Origin: Ficedula albicollis
Lineage: Eukaryota > Chordata > Aves > Passeriformes > Muscicapidae
Length of the DNA stretch: 64,000 bases
Assembly (NCBI RefSeq): GCF_000247815.1
Contig: NC_021674.1
Span: 13,653,562 to 13,717,561 of the forward strand
Direction: 5' to 3'
Under the pieces are notes generated by a model. That model was not told where the DNA came from. It made no database searches and worked only from the letters and a program-made list of their open reading frames with translations. This document shows, piece after piece, positions 25,347-37,845 of the stretch; position 1 is the stretch's first letter; each line of letters begins with the position of its first letter. A program made the position numbers and the translations under genes.

Positions 25347-25654
25347 CAAACCCTACCAGGGCAGGAGGAGGAAGGGAGTACCCCGGCTCGTCCGAGGTGA
25401 TCCGCGAATCCAGCAGCACGACGGGCATGGTGGTGGGGATCGTGGCGGCGGCGGCGCTGTGCATCCTCATCCTCCTGTACGCCATGTACAAGTACAGGAA
25501 CCGAGACGAAGGCTCCTACCACGTGGACGAGAGCAGAAACTACATCAGTAACTCAGCACAATCCAACGGGGCTGTGATCAAGGAGAAACAGCCCAACAGC
25601 GCTAAAAGTTCCAACAAAAACAAGAAAAATAAGGATAAGGAGTACTATGTCTGA
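25347..25654 (+). CDS. NRXN1: neurexin-1 last coding exon: stalk end, TM helix, cytoplasmic tail
   Basis: This exon ends neurexin-1 and is common to its alpha, beta and gamma forms. After the split Ala codon it encodes 101 residues and a TGA at 25652-25654. The first 26 residues are stalk, rich in Gly, Ser and Thr. A transmembrane helix starts near Met at 25427 ([20 protein letters not shown]) and is followed by the basic stop-transfer KYRNR. The cytoplasmic tail is 55 residues, the usual length; its start is the protein 4.1-binding region, and it ends Glu-Tyr-Tyr-Val (25640-25651), the class II PDZ ligand for CASK and Mint. The ending [17 protein letters not shown] separates NRXN1 from NRXN2 and NRXN3. 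The exon is GC- and CpG-rich against its surroundings, notably an Ala stretch coded by repeated GCG. The stalk reads Ala-Gly-Gly-Gly-Arg-Glu-Tyr, where I recall mammals having Ala-Gly-Gly-Arg-Glu-Pro-Tyr. Confidence 0.98.
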
Positions 25655-26338
25655 TCTCAACATCTAAAAGAACGCTTGTATAGAAATAGTCTTCATTTTA
25701 TCTGAGACATAATACAAACTTATTTACTTTACTTTTTATGAAGCACATTCAAAAAACAAACAAACAGAAAAGACAGGGAATGCAATCAGAAAGGAAAGAC
25801 TGTTTTTAAAAACAAGCATTTCATGCTCTTGTTTTTCAGAAACAGGAGCTGATAAATTCCCTAACATCCACAGTGTTTTCATTTACTCTGCCTGTCTTTA
25901 TGTTGCTGGAACGTTTCTGAAAGACAATGATGACACCACGCATTCATAAAGCAAGGAGTATTACTACAACATCGAGGCACAATATGAAAAAAATATCAAA
26001 TTAAAAAAAACAAAACAGGAAAAAAAAAAGGAAAAAGAAGCTACCTATGATTCTGGATTTAGCCAAAGTGCTAGCGCTTTCTTGAGAAGTAAGTTAGTCT
26101 TATTGTCAGAGAAGACTGTCATTATATATGGTGACTCAACAAGCAAACATAAAGAGTTTGCCATCTGGTGCAGTGAAGCAGTGATTGGAAACTTGCATTT
26201 TGAAACAAAGTGCTGGCTTTTCTGAAGACTTATGTAGAAATACTTTCAAAAAGCCCCTTTCTGGTTGTGAGGAAAATAGTACGGAGGCCTTATTTTCAAA
26301 AACAAAAACAAAAATCTGGAATATAAGGCACATTTCCA

Positions 26339-26388
26339 CAAAAAAACAAAAAAAAAAATTAAAAAAAAGAAAAAAAAAGAAAAACAAG
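26339..26388. repeat. A-rich low-complexity tract
   Basis: A purine tract of A runs interrupted by single C, T and G bases, within the putative 3' UTR. The Lys-rich and Phe-rich frames over it are by-products. Confidence 0.9.
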
Positions 26389-26727
26389 AGGGCATAGATG
26401 CAATCATTGGGAAATTTTCATGCACGCTTAATATGTTATTACATATGTTTATATAAAAACACATCTATATGTGCTTTCTGGACTGTGATAAGTGATGTTT
26501 TATAGCCTGTTGTATAGAAAATGCAAACTATATCTGCTCTTCAGCCATTTTTGGTAAACTCAATGTTATAAGTGTTGCTAGGTATAGGAAGTTTTATGAC
26601 ATCTGGAGCAACAGACATTCTTCAGTTTCTTTGCAGCCATTATAAATTGTCCCAGATTTTTTTCCCCTTTTTTTTTTTAATTTTTAATTTACAGTGTAGT
26701 GGTTATACAAAGGGGGATGTGTATGAA

Positions 26728-26735
26728 TGTATATA
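26728..26735 (+). promoter_or_regulatory. candidate Pumilio response element
   Basis: TGTATATA matches the PUF-protein consensus UGUANAUA within the putative NRXN1 3' UTR. Such 8-mers also occur by chance in AT-rich sequence, so binding is unproven. Confidence 0.35.
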
Positions 26736-27474
26736 AGAGTCAGCTAATTTTTTTCTTACCTGTACAGCTCTATTATGTTGCAATTAAGTTTCAGTAGTTT
26801 GTATGAAAGAAGTGGACTAGAAAGCAAAAATATATCTCTACTGTAATTTGTCTTCTCCCTCCTATCCCCATCTCTTGCTCCTGATATGCATCAATGAAGT
26901 TGATCAGAATGGCCAATTTTCCTAGAAATATACATTCATTAATTAGCTAAATATTTAGTGAATGAAACTGGCCTTTGGCTTCCAGTCAAAGCTTCACTAT
27001 TGGAGAACATGGTTTGCCTTAAAGAAACCTTGTTCTTAGAAATTACAAGAATGATGAGTGTCTTGAGAATCTTAGGAAGTGTCATATAGTGTTTATCTGG
27101 CATTCATATGACGAACAGCTACTACAGCACTGGGTGGTGAAAGATCTAAAAATACCCATTGTAATTATCCAGGCTGATTCTATTGCAGAATTTATCCCTT
27201 TCTCCGAAAAGGAAATACTCTTGAGGTGCACGATAGTATTTTTCAATGGTGGGCATTTTGACATATGAAAAAGTATTTTTAGCTAAGTTGATTGTGTAGT
27301 ACTGCAAGACATCATAACCAGACAGATATAAGTTCATTATGTTTTAAAGTGACACAGCTTATCTTGCATATATAAAACATTAATGCATTTTAGTTAAACA
27401 CATGAAATGTAATGCAGTAATTTACATCTTAAGTTTGAAATTTTTTTCTATTAATATTTCATTAGTTTCACAGC

Positions 27475-27480
27475 AATAAA
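27475..27480 (+). promoter_or_regulatory. NRXN1: candidate proximal poly(A) signal
   Basis: AATAAA follows CACAGC, 1.8 kb after the NRXN1 stop. The downstream 30 bases are A/T-rich without a strong GT-rich element. It could be a proximal site, or chance. Confidence 0.35.
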
Positions 27481-28252
27481 TCATAACATAACATTTTATT
27501 TACACAGAAGTTCAAAGGGAATACATTAGATAGAAAGAGGGTAGTTCAATAGAAATCAACCAAATCATCAGAAGGCCTCCTGGGAGGGATATAGATATTC
27601 ACACTTTACAGACAGGAAGGACAAATTTAAAATTAGCTTTAAATAGCAGACACAAAACATTTTGTTGTGTGTTACTCACTGTAGCTGAAAAAAAGTTGGG
27701 AACTGGTACAGCTATCTATCTGGGAGTCAGAGCACTTTAAAAATACATGTAGCTGACATGAAAACACCTCTCTTGAAGTCTGCCAACCACATCAAGGTGT
27801 GCCATGTTGCATTTGTGAAATGACTTTTTATTTTCATTAGCATTTACACAAAAATGAAAAAAAAACCCCACAAAAAAACCTCACAAAATCCACCTGATGT
27901 TCATTTCTTAGACTGTTGTTTACCTGTGGCACTCATAATTTCTCCCACCTTTACAAGACAGCTGTACTCAGGGAATGGCAGGGGCAAGGGTGACTGGAGG
28001 TCATTGCTGGAAGCAAGAGACTTCAGCTGGAGGGGGGAAAGAAGTTGAAAGCCAGGTGGTGTTCAGATTTCAGTGCTTGAAGATACCTAGAAGAACAGGA
28101 GTAATCTGTTGACAGGAGACTGGACATGACAGAATATGATTTGGGCAAGATGAAACGGTCTTTTCTGCTTGGTGTTGATTGCATTAATGAAATAGCATTG
28201 CAGGATAACTTCCAGGCAGTTAAAGATCAATCTTTAACTAAATCCATACATC

Positions 28253-28628
<376 letters not shown>

Positions 28629-29083
28629 TCTGCTACTATTAAAATAAGAAAACATGATTTTAACACTGTTTCTGAAGGTTCTCCTTTTTTCCTCTTTAAT
28701 TTCATAATTTAACAAAAAAACCAACAATTATGGATGTATCAGAAATGCCAGCAAGTGGATTTAAAATTTCTTTTTGTTTGAAAGCAGCAGCAACAAACAA
28801 ACAGACATAAACCAACTACCTAACATAAAATTGGATCCTTTCTCTATAATAACCTAATTTGTTTGACTGAGATGGCTTCATTTCTATGACTGTATTGTGT
28901 TGCCTTTTTTAACAAAACACTAAATAACGTGTGAAACTTTCAACCCTAAGACATCAAAGAGAGGCCCAATGCCCCTAACCTTATAGTGCTTTCTGTGATA
29001 GATATTTACAATTTTTTTATTTGTTGCAAGGCCAATTTATTCATTATTGGAAATGCTAAGCAAGTGGAATTTACTGTTTTGTT

Positions 29084-29089
29084 AATAAA
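29084..29089 (+). promoter_or_regulatory. NRXN1: candidate distal poly(A) signal
   Basis: AATAAA in GTTAATAAAAATGTTTC is followed 20-45 bases later by TGGCTTGTTTCTTCTCTTGC, a T/G-rich stretch that fits a downstream element. This is the best-looking transcript end after NRXN1, but no RNA evidence is available here. Confidence 0.45.
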
Positions 29090-29562
29090 AATGTTTCTTA
29101 ATACAAATGCTGGCTTGTTTCTTCTCTTGCTCTTAGATTGTGAGTACCTGTTCATCTTGAGGCTGTAAATATTGGTAAATTGGTATGAAGTTACAGACAT
29201 TCATGTCAGGAAAAAGTGACCTCAGAGCTTTTTGTACACTTCAGTGAAAACCTTCTACAAGTCTTGCATTCAACTGGCCCAGTTAGAAATGTATTAATGA
29301 CATCAATTGATTGGTTGGTACAGACTTGCTTAATTTGAAATTTTCTAGTATTTTTTTTTTAATCAAAAAATTAAAACTTGATGTTCTCCTCCTCCTCTGT
29401 ATGAAAAAAGAACTCCCCTTTTTGCCATTTTTTGATTTCTGCAGTGGAAATAAGGTGAAGAAGGGTAAGGTAAATAATGAAAACATTTTCTCTTGCCTAG
29501 AAGATGATTTAAAAATTAATGGGAAAATGAATGTATTTCAGGTCCTTAAAAACATTTCTAGA

Positions 29563-29642
29563 TAATAATTACAAAATTTCAACCACAGCTAATCCATTAC
29601 ACTAATAACTACAAAATTTCAACCACAGCTAATCCATTACAT
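29563..29642. repeat. tandem duplication, 40-bp unit, two copies
   Basis: Copies start at 29563 and 29603 with TAATAA(T/C)TACAAAATTTC and end AATCCATTACA. There is one clear difference near the start. Confidence 0.9.
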
Positions 29643-30190
29643 AAGTGCTTTCCTACTTAGCATGGCATTTAAATTCATGGGCAACTTCAAGCAAACATCT
29701 AATCCTATTGATTTAAGCAAGTGTCTAAACTTGCCTAAATGTACTGCTGAATGGGCATGGAGTTAAGCTTTTGGATCTAAGCTCCAAATAGAATTTAATT
29801 TTGTATCATCTTAAATCACATCAGCAGCTTTTTGACTTCAATGAGATTTATTCATCTGCTTAATTACATATAAACTGAAGTATTTTAGATTATTTAAGCT
29901 CAGAAATACTGGAGAAAAACAATCCCTATATTCCATTGGTATAAAACACTTGTAAAGTTCTAAACTGCTTTATACTGAGATTAGGTCTTGAGAGTGTGCT
30001 TAAATAAATACTGAATATTCCATTTAGAAAAATGCTTTATAGACATTTGAAGGAGCTATAAGAGTGATTTTTGTTGTACTACTACTACTACAAAAAAAAC
30101 CCCAACCAAAACAAAAAACAACTCACATTGAATTATAAACTTTTAAATTCTACAATGTACTTGTTCTTTTTCTTGTGTGTGTTTTTTTTT

Positions 30191-30226
30191 GTTGTTGTTG
30201 TTGTTGTTGTTAGTTTTTTGGTGGGT

Positions 30227-30275
<49 letters not shown>

Positions 30276-30299
30276 GTTTTTTGGTGGGTTTTTTTTTTT
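30191..30299. repeat. GTT microsatellite and G36 tract between 27-bp direct repeats
   Basis: A GTT repeat (30191-30210) leads into a 27-base segment (TTAGTTTTTTGGTGGG plus 11 T, 30210-30236). This is followed by 36 G (30237-30272) and then an exact second copy of the 27-base segment (30273-30299). The G run thus sits inside a tandem duplication, parallel to the A-flanked G run at 28273. Confidence 0.95.
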
Positions 30300-31208
30300 G
30301 TTTTATTTTGGTTTGGTTTTTTAACATCTATACTGTGCACTCCCTTTTACCAAAATCCTAATGGCCTCTCACCACCTGCATTATTCATCGTTATCTGGCC
30401 ACTATAAGTGGTGGCCTCCATTATCAATTATCACTGTGGTCAAGCAGCTAAAAAGCCTTCACAAGGTGATGAGAAAAGAGAAAAAACTAAACAATGCCCC
30501 CAAATGTGACTTAGAGTGAGGGAAATAAAGCACACATAGGCCGTAAATGACAATTGTGTTTGTTAATTCCTCCTATGTAACTTTTTTATAGTTCAATGAA
30601 ACAGTTTTTTGGGGTTCTGGGTCTGATTTTCATTTTGATTATATAAATTTGCTTTTAAGTTCAGTACAGGCCTGTATAGACGTGCTTAGAGCTATTGAGA
30701 TGGGTCTGGTACTCTTGTCAGTATAAATTCATTTGGAATGCAGGCTATTTAGTTTATTTTAAAACCCCCATTTTTTAAAATTCTGTAAGTGTTTCAGTGT
30801 TAAAACGTTTCTGTCTCTCATGGGAGTGGGGAGAAAGAGAAATCCACACTACATTTAATTCAATTTATAACTCCATAAATGCTTGGGAATGATAAAACTG
30901 CTTGCCTGCCAGCCTCTGATTCGTCTGGATGGACTGCAACTGATTTGGTCACTGCTCTTCTTCATGAAACCAGAAGCATCCTCCACAGGTTAAGCTTTGA
31001 ACTAGAAATTCCAGAAAATATACAGATGAGCTCAGTTTTGTCAGACACAGGGCCAGAGCTCAACCTGTCCTTTACCCACTTACTTTGGAGACTTCTTCCT
31101 ACTGGTGGTCTCAGACTTCAGCCACCAGCTCTAACTTCTGTAACAGAAAGTCTGGCCCCTTTCTTTTTCTACCTCAGTCACTCTCTACTACACAAATATC
31201 TTCATTTA

Positions 31209-31545
31209 ACAGAATCACAGAATATGCTCAGTTGGAAGGGGCCCATCAGGATATTGGAGTCCAGCTCCTGGCCTTGCACAGAACAACCCAAGGGTCACAC
31301 CATGTGCCTGAGATTGTTGTCCAAATGCTTCTTGACCTTTGTCAGGCTTGGTGCTGTGACCCCTGCCCAGGGGAGCCTGTTCAGTGCCTAGCCACCCTCT
31401 GGGTGAAAAACTTCTTCCTGATATCCAACCTAAACCTCCCCTACACATCTTCATGCCATTCCCTTGGATCCTGTCTCTGGTCAGCAGAGAGAAGAGATCG
31501 GTGTCTACCCCTCTGCTTCCCTTCATGAGGAAGCTTTGGACCACT
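31209..31545 (-). mobile_element. CR1 LINE 3'-end fragment
   Basis: This is the longest CR1 piece in the window, about 335 bp and 5'-truncated. On the + strand it reads CAGAATCACAGAATATGCTC, GTTGGAAGGGGCCC, GGAGTCCAGCTCCTGGCCTT, CCAAATGCTTCTTGACC, then CTGGGTGAAAAACTTCTTCC, then TCTGGTCAGCAGAGAGAAGA. This is the reverse complement of CR1 3' sequence in order. No reverse transcriptase domain remains. Confidence 0.9.
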
Positions 31546-32699
31546 GTGTTCAGAACAAACAGATTTCCATATATCATTGCTCCTCCAGTTGGAATTGATT
31601 GTGGTAGACACTGAGGGTTTTTTAAAGAAGAAAAATGGTGACATAAGGGATTGAGTTATTTCAAAGGGTGTGGGATTTTCAGTGAGTAAATTGGCTTTAA
31701 GTACAGTAATTTCATGCTGGCATACACTTGAGAGATTTAGAAATCCAGGTCAGTAATCCTCACAAACATCATTTTGGTAAACAATAAAGGCATGAGCTCG
31801 TTTGTCAGCAAGTGCAGAGACCAACAGCAAGGCTATCAAAATGTGAATATGTCAGTCTGGTTGTAGCAAATAACACAGGGAAATGGAATTTGGGCAGCTA
31901 AAAATAACTGTTGGCACACTGGCTGGACTCTTATGAGTGAGTCCAACTACAAGCCAGTAAGCATTTATTGGATGATAAACAGCAAAATACTTCTATTACA
32001 GTCACAGTTTGGGATGCAGCTGACAGAGCAGAGGCCAGGGCTGTGGGGCTGCATTGGCTTTTCCAGGACCAGGGGCCAGGTTCAGGTGTCCTCCAAGCTG
32101 GGGGACTGGGCAGGCTTCACACAACCACCTGCTGCACAGCAGATGATCAGCTGTTTCCAGAAAACCTCCCTTTTCCCTTTGAAATTGACACACATTTCCT
32201 AGGAAAAGCACAGCAGCTTGTTTTATGGAACACACTGAGTGGCTCCCAAAACATGTCCCACCACAGCCAGCATGATCTTAAGGAGAAGCCATGGCTGCAG
32301 GTGCAGGTGAGAAACCCCCACTCTGTTCAGGACTGCCTTGGCTCGGGACCCCCTCAGGATGGGCAGATGTGAGGAGGGCAGGACGTGACAGCTGCGGGCA
32401 CTGGTCTGGTGTGGCTACAGAGGGGGAAATTCAGCTGTGAGGGTCTCACAGCCAGGACTGCTTGGGGAAATTCCCCCAGGGCTCATGGCTTGGCAAAGCT
32501 AGCGAAGGCACAGGTTTTCCTTAGTTACCAAATGACTCAAAGGAAAAAAGAATGTTTCTCAAAGAGATGGTGGCATAGAGAGTTCAGGAATTTCATTAGG
32601 AGTTACTGCAGTGTTCTTTTAGCACTTTCCCTGCTTCCCACCAGAGAGGAGAAGCTCAGGCCTCCTGTGCCTGGGGAAGGAGGCGAGGCAGAGGAAACC

Positions 32700-33000
32700 A
32701 CCCACAGGCATTAAACTCACCCCACAAAATATGGGATCCCTAACTTTCTAGGACACCAGGCCTCACCAGAAAGCTGGCTCAGGATGAGATCCAGCAGCGT
32801 GCTTTATTAAACCATAAGGACAGAGAAAAGTTTCAGCACAAGATGTAAATTCTTAGAGAAGAAAATTATAATGCAAACAGACACCCCGGGGACACCCTAC
32901 CCCATCTGCCACAGTCTTCTAATCAGCCTTTCAGGTGGTTTAATTCCTTGCTGATTACACCTGGAGGGGGAGCAGGCTTGTTACAGCATCCCACCTGGCA
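32700..33000 (-). mobile_element. possible solo LTR of an endogenous retrovirus
   Basis: On the minus strand AATAAA (32803-32808 reversed) is followed by a GC-richer segment with CATCCTGAGCCAG and GGGATCCCATATTTTGTGGG, as in the R/U5 part of many retroviral LTRs. A U3-like stretch precedes it. I cannot fix TG...CA ends or target-site duplications, and no gag, pol or env sequence is seen. It could be ordinary unique DNA. Confidence 0.25.
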
Positions 33001-35250
33001 GAAAAGTTGTCCTGCTAGCAAGCACAGAACTCACTGTAGTTACTAGACCCTTCACTCTATGTGTGAGTTAGTTGTACAAAGATTCTCCTTTAGATTCAGG
33101 ATTGCTGGCTATCCAATCTGGAGATGGATATTTAGTGACTTATATTTGATTTATGGGCAGGTCCAGGGAGCAGGAAAAGAACATAATCCTGTGAGAGAAA
33201 TGAAGGAAAAAAAAACCCCAAACCAAGCAGGGTTTGTCTTATGCTTACCAGAAAATCTCCATATAACAAGCAGAGACATTTCAGGTAATTATTTTAAATC
33301 TTGGTGTGCTGCTGGATGGTGCTTGGGAAAGGCAAGTTTGTACCCAGTTTTCCTAAAGGCTAAATTTGTTTGGGAGCTCATTTATACCTGTCTTCAGGCT
33401 CTTTTTAGGGAAGTCTTTCAAAATATTGATAGTACAAGAGTCATCACCTCTAGGAGTTTCTCATCTATTTTAAGAGCTTTGTCTAAATGTGTGTTGCTGG
33501 ATTTGACTCATAGGTTGGCGTACATCTGCACCAGCAAGCACAGCCCAGTAAGAATAAATTTGTAGGTCATTGTAGCTGATGCTGTGGACCTGATGTCCAA
33601 GTTATATTTCAGGATTTTCTTTGAACCAGTTGTAGTCTGGTCACACACACTGAGTGCCAATTAGTGGTTAGGTTTGTTCATGCACTTAATTTAATCTGCA
33701 AAGTGTCCAGTCTTTCATGCAGAGCGCCCTGTGAAGTTAATTGTAGGGAGTGGAAACAGCTGAGCTGCTTCAGAACTGTATGCCTGATCTTAAATAAAAC
33801 TTTGGTGTTGAAAACATCCTTTGGGCATTGGTGTATTCCAGTGTGCTCATAACAACTCACTGCAAGAAAATCAGGGTATTTTTAGTACCCAGCCCCAAAT
33901 GACAATTGCTGTTAGACATAAAGGCCTCCCTTGTATTTTCACAAGACTCAGTGTCTTTAATTCTGGCCCACATCTTCCTCTTTAACCAACCCACTGCTAC
34001 ATAGCATCCCCTCAACCCTTTTCTTCAAACCTGAAGGCTTTACAAGGCTTGTTTCCTTTGAACAGGTTGGGCTAAATATGGAAGTAGTTTGAGGTGGCAC
34101 TCTCTGAGGGAGCCATGTCACCAGCACTGAGATCAGCAATCACGCTATTGTAACTCGCAGAACTATTGTGCAAGCAAACCTGGAGCTGCTGGAGTAGGTG
34201 AACTGGGAGAAAAGGCAGGGGCAGAAATGGATTCAGCCAGTGCTCAGAGCAGGAACCACACTGAACAAATCCAGTCTTTTGGAGAATCTACATCCAGATT
34301 TTTCAAGACATCTGCTTTTAAACAAAGTTGTGACAGTCTTCTCTAACACAGTTCTCACAAAAATAAATTTATTCCTGTATGGGAATTAATTGCAATACAT
34401 TTCCCAATGTAGTCAGTATTAAAAATATCATGGGAAACCACAAGAGACTGGGCTACATTTTGAGATCTTTCCTTGTAACTTCTGCAGACAGGAAAGCTGC
34501 CATTTCCATTAAGATTGAGACTTCATTGCTGCTTTTAACTACAGAGTGATTACACTTCCCCCTGGCACACTGCATATTATTATGAACATTTTATACGAGT
34601 ATTCTGAATAGTCATCATTAATTCTTTCAGATTTCTAAGTGTTAGGCATCAAAGACTGACAATATAGACTGATGCTAAAAGATTTTTAAATCTGAGTTCT
34701 TGTAAATGACCATATTTTTGTGTAAGTAGCTGCTTAAAAGTTTTGCTTAAGTTCTAAAAAGCATCTTGAGAAGTCTATTTTTATTATTAAGTTTTGCAAA
34801 AAGTTGATAATTATAGAAAGAAAAATTCTCTGTTAACATAAGTTTTTTCAGAAACAGTTCAGTTTAATTTGAGAACACTTCAATTCAGCAGCAGGAATAC
34901 GAATTTAGAGTTTTTAGACATATTGGGCTTTTGTATCACCTAAGCTAATTTAGAATTTCAGAGACTTCAAAAATAAACTTGGATTGTTGTTCATCTAATT
35001 CTTGGCAGTTACCATGTAACCTGGGGGAAGGTTTCAGTGTTTGTGAGGAAAGTTGTGGCAATAGGCTGGTGTCTTTCTGAGGGACAGCTTTGCCAGACCT
35101 GCATATGAGCACATCTTTGTATCATATGCTGTTCTGCTCCCCAGTGAAAACTTTCAGTGATTATTAATCCCTGGGACCTATTGCACAGACTGCTGCACAC
35201 CAGCAAAGTCCCTGGCTCAGAAGCAGAACTTGGCACTAATACACACTCTG

Positions 35251-35290
35251 AGGCAAAATTCCCATTCATTTCAGTGGGAGGAGGGATTTC
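35251..35290. repeat. old amniote repeat scrap
   Basis: AGGCAAAATTCCCATTCATT followed by TCAGTGGGAGGAGGG resembles the 'caaaactcccattgacttcaatgggag' motif that recurs in old amniote interspersed repeats. It is very short. Confidence 0.3.
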
Positions 35291-35296
35291 TTCTTT

Positions 35297-35412
35297 TTTT
35301 TCTTTCTGGGAGTCCATAGCACCTAAAATAAATCAGTATATTAGAAAGTGCTACTTTTTCTTTCTGGGAGTCCATAGCATCTAAAATAAATCAGTATATT
35401 AGAAAGTGCTAC
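35297..35412. repeat. tandem duplication, 58-bp unit, two copies
   Basis: TCTTTCTGGGAGTCCATAGC starts at 35301 and again at 35359. Each copy continues to TATTAGAAAGTGCTAC, with one C/T difference (AGCACC versus AGCATC). Confidence 0.92.
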
Positions 35413-37789
35413 AAAGAGCAGATTGAGAGGGAGGATACATCCCTGAACAAACATCCTGACCGCTGAATGAAGAAAAGCCAATCCAGAAACCTTAAAACCA
35501 ATCTGACTTCTAAGATGGACAGTAGACTATTGTGGATACCTAACTTGCTTTTGCAGTCCTTAGTGGCCTTTCATAATTTGCTTTTGGTTTGGCAGATTGG
35601 TGAGATGTGAAAGTCCTGAAGCTGCAGCCATAAATAATGCAGACTAACAAAAGGGGGACTGTGCAAACAGAACACTTCAGTTTTCAGAATTGTTTTTAAA
35701 AACTCTGCAATGCTGACTGTGGTCTGACTGCTAGGCAGGGAGCTAAAACAGCCTAGGATTGAGGGTGGCCCTGAGCTCAGTGCAGGTTGGATGGTCCAGC
35801 TTTTCTCACAGCTCTGGGATCTGCAACAGGAAGAAAGGCACAGCACCTCTAGAGGCAGTGGAAAAGCAATGTTTGGTCTTTTGGGGTTTTTTGGCTTTGA
35901 TTTTTTTCTAATGCTGGGAAAGAACAATCAAATGATAATCAGTTTTGGAGTAAATTTTAATCATCTTTCAGTCTCTTATATGATGCAAACAGATTGCAAA
36001 TAATTGAGCATTAGGACAGCAAATCATTCTAATTGGAGTTTTAAAATTATCTGGGAAAATTTACACAAAAGGCACATAAAAAACCAAAGCCAACAAGGAA
36101 CCTATTTATACTGTCCAGTCATTTTTTTCTGCTGCTACAGTGGTGTCCATTTCAAGCACTCCAAGTACATGCAAAACCCAAGGCTTTCATTAAAATAACA
36201 GTATTTGCAACATGTTGCTGTAAGGGAAAGAGAGTCACTTCTTCAAAGTTTTTTTTCCTAGTTAAAATTCAATAATTATCTATTGAATGTTGTTCACCAG
36301 CGTATTGCCATTATTGAGTATATTTAGAGAGCATTTATTTCCCTAATACACCTATACCCACGTAAGGATGAATGTGGAAAATTATAATTTCTGCATCATC
36401 TACTGCTCAGTCTGATCTTGCTGCCTGTACTAGCATGTGTTTGTCCAGCACAGACACAACTTGTGCATCAAGTACAGTTGTAACCCTGCTGGAGTGTTCA
36501 GTGGGACAAAGGAAGGAGAAAATGTAGCAAACACTGTAGCAAATATTTAAGTTGCTACCTAAATTTTATGTTCGAATTTGCACTGTTCAGGAATAGGTAT
36601 CTTGTTGTTTATCCAGGCTTCCAGTGTATGCAGTAGGAAAAGAAAGCAGGAATGAAAGGAAGATAGTCTTGGTTAACAAGGCTCCTGCTACAATCAAAGG
36701 TTTTTATCCAGCACTGTGCCACCACTAAACATCAGAGCCATCGAGGAGGCAGAGATTTACTGTGCCAGGGTGGGCCAGATTATTCTTCAGGTTAGCCCAC
36801 AGGAATAACAGCCAATGCAGCAAGTTAGATGCTTGATTCCAGCCTTGCTCAGAGGATTTTATGCCAGCATAACTTTGTAGACTTCATTATAATTTTTTGT
36901 GGCTGTACCAACATAAAACTGAGCCCAGCAGTATATGTCCATGTCACTGGGATTTAAAGTTGAGACCTTCCTTCAACTTCACACAATGGAGAAAGTCCTG
37001 TTTTCTTTTTTTTTTTTTTATCTTTTTATTTCAGAGGGAACATTAAAGTTCCATTGTTACAGGACTGCAACACAAAGAATGAGAGAATGATAGATGTAAT
37101 CAAAGGGTCTTTTATCTTCCTTTTTTTTTTTCCTTATTAGAAAAGTCAGCAGTTCTGCAGCACTGATTCCTGAAGGTATATAGTACTACTGTGTTACTAC
37201 AGCAACAGACAGCACTGACAGGACCAAGTTATAGATGAACTGGGTCCTTTTGCAAGATCACAACCAAAATGGTGGCAATAAATCTGCTGCATGTAAAGTT
37301 GGTGGGATTAAAATGTTAATAGGATAAATAAAATACAGGAAACTACCTTATTTTACAAAGAATCTTCTGCAGTGCTTTGCAGCCCCTCAAGTCAAAGCAG
37401 CTGGGAGAAATCAAATCAGTCCTTCTAGTTATGTTTTGCACTGTTCCACAAAGGCTTGTCCCATCTCCTGTTTAGGGACTGAGGCAGATGTCTAAGCAGG
37501 TAACTGTTCTCAGTAGCAGGAAGGGATATGTCTAAGGAAAGGACAGGAATTTGCAAATAAGAGGCAATGCAAACTGTCTCATCTTGGATCAGCTGCTTCC
37601 TGCCAAATCAGACTGCTCTGCTTTGTTCTCCACCTCCTTTGAGGATGGATAAAACAGACACGCAGTGGAAAGAGAGCAAGCTCACCTTGCTTTGTCCTCC
37701 CTCCCCTTCCTTCCTCTTCCTCCATGAAAACACAGGATCTCTATTCTTGCAAAAGCACCTTCACAATAAATACTAGATTTGTTTCAAAC

Positions 37790-37845
37790 CCTGAGCCCAT
37801 ATAGACACCTTAATGGAGTCCAGCTTTCAAAAGCACACAGTGATG
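37790..37845. repeat. old amniote repeat scrap
   Basis: TAGACACCTTAATGGAGTCC followed by AGCTTTCAAAAGCACACAG resembles the 'ttaggcacctaa ... attttcaaaagcacctagg' pattern seen in old amniote repeats. The assignment is from memory and weak. Confidence 0.25.

Noticed and set aside
30071..30407. Open frames with Gly, Pro, Val and Thr runs
   Set aside because: They are by-products of the GTT microsatellite, T runs and the G36 tract.
30879..31391. 170-codon plus-strand open frame
   Set aside because: Its 3' part lies in the CR1 fragment at 31209-31545 read antisense. There is no known domain.
33059..33565. 168-codon plus-strand open frame
   Set aside because: There is no domain, conserved motif or exon signal. 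It is consistent with chance in a stop-poor stretch.
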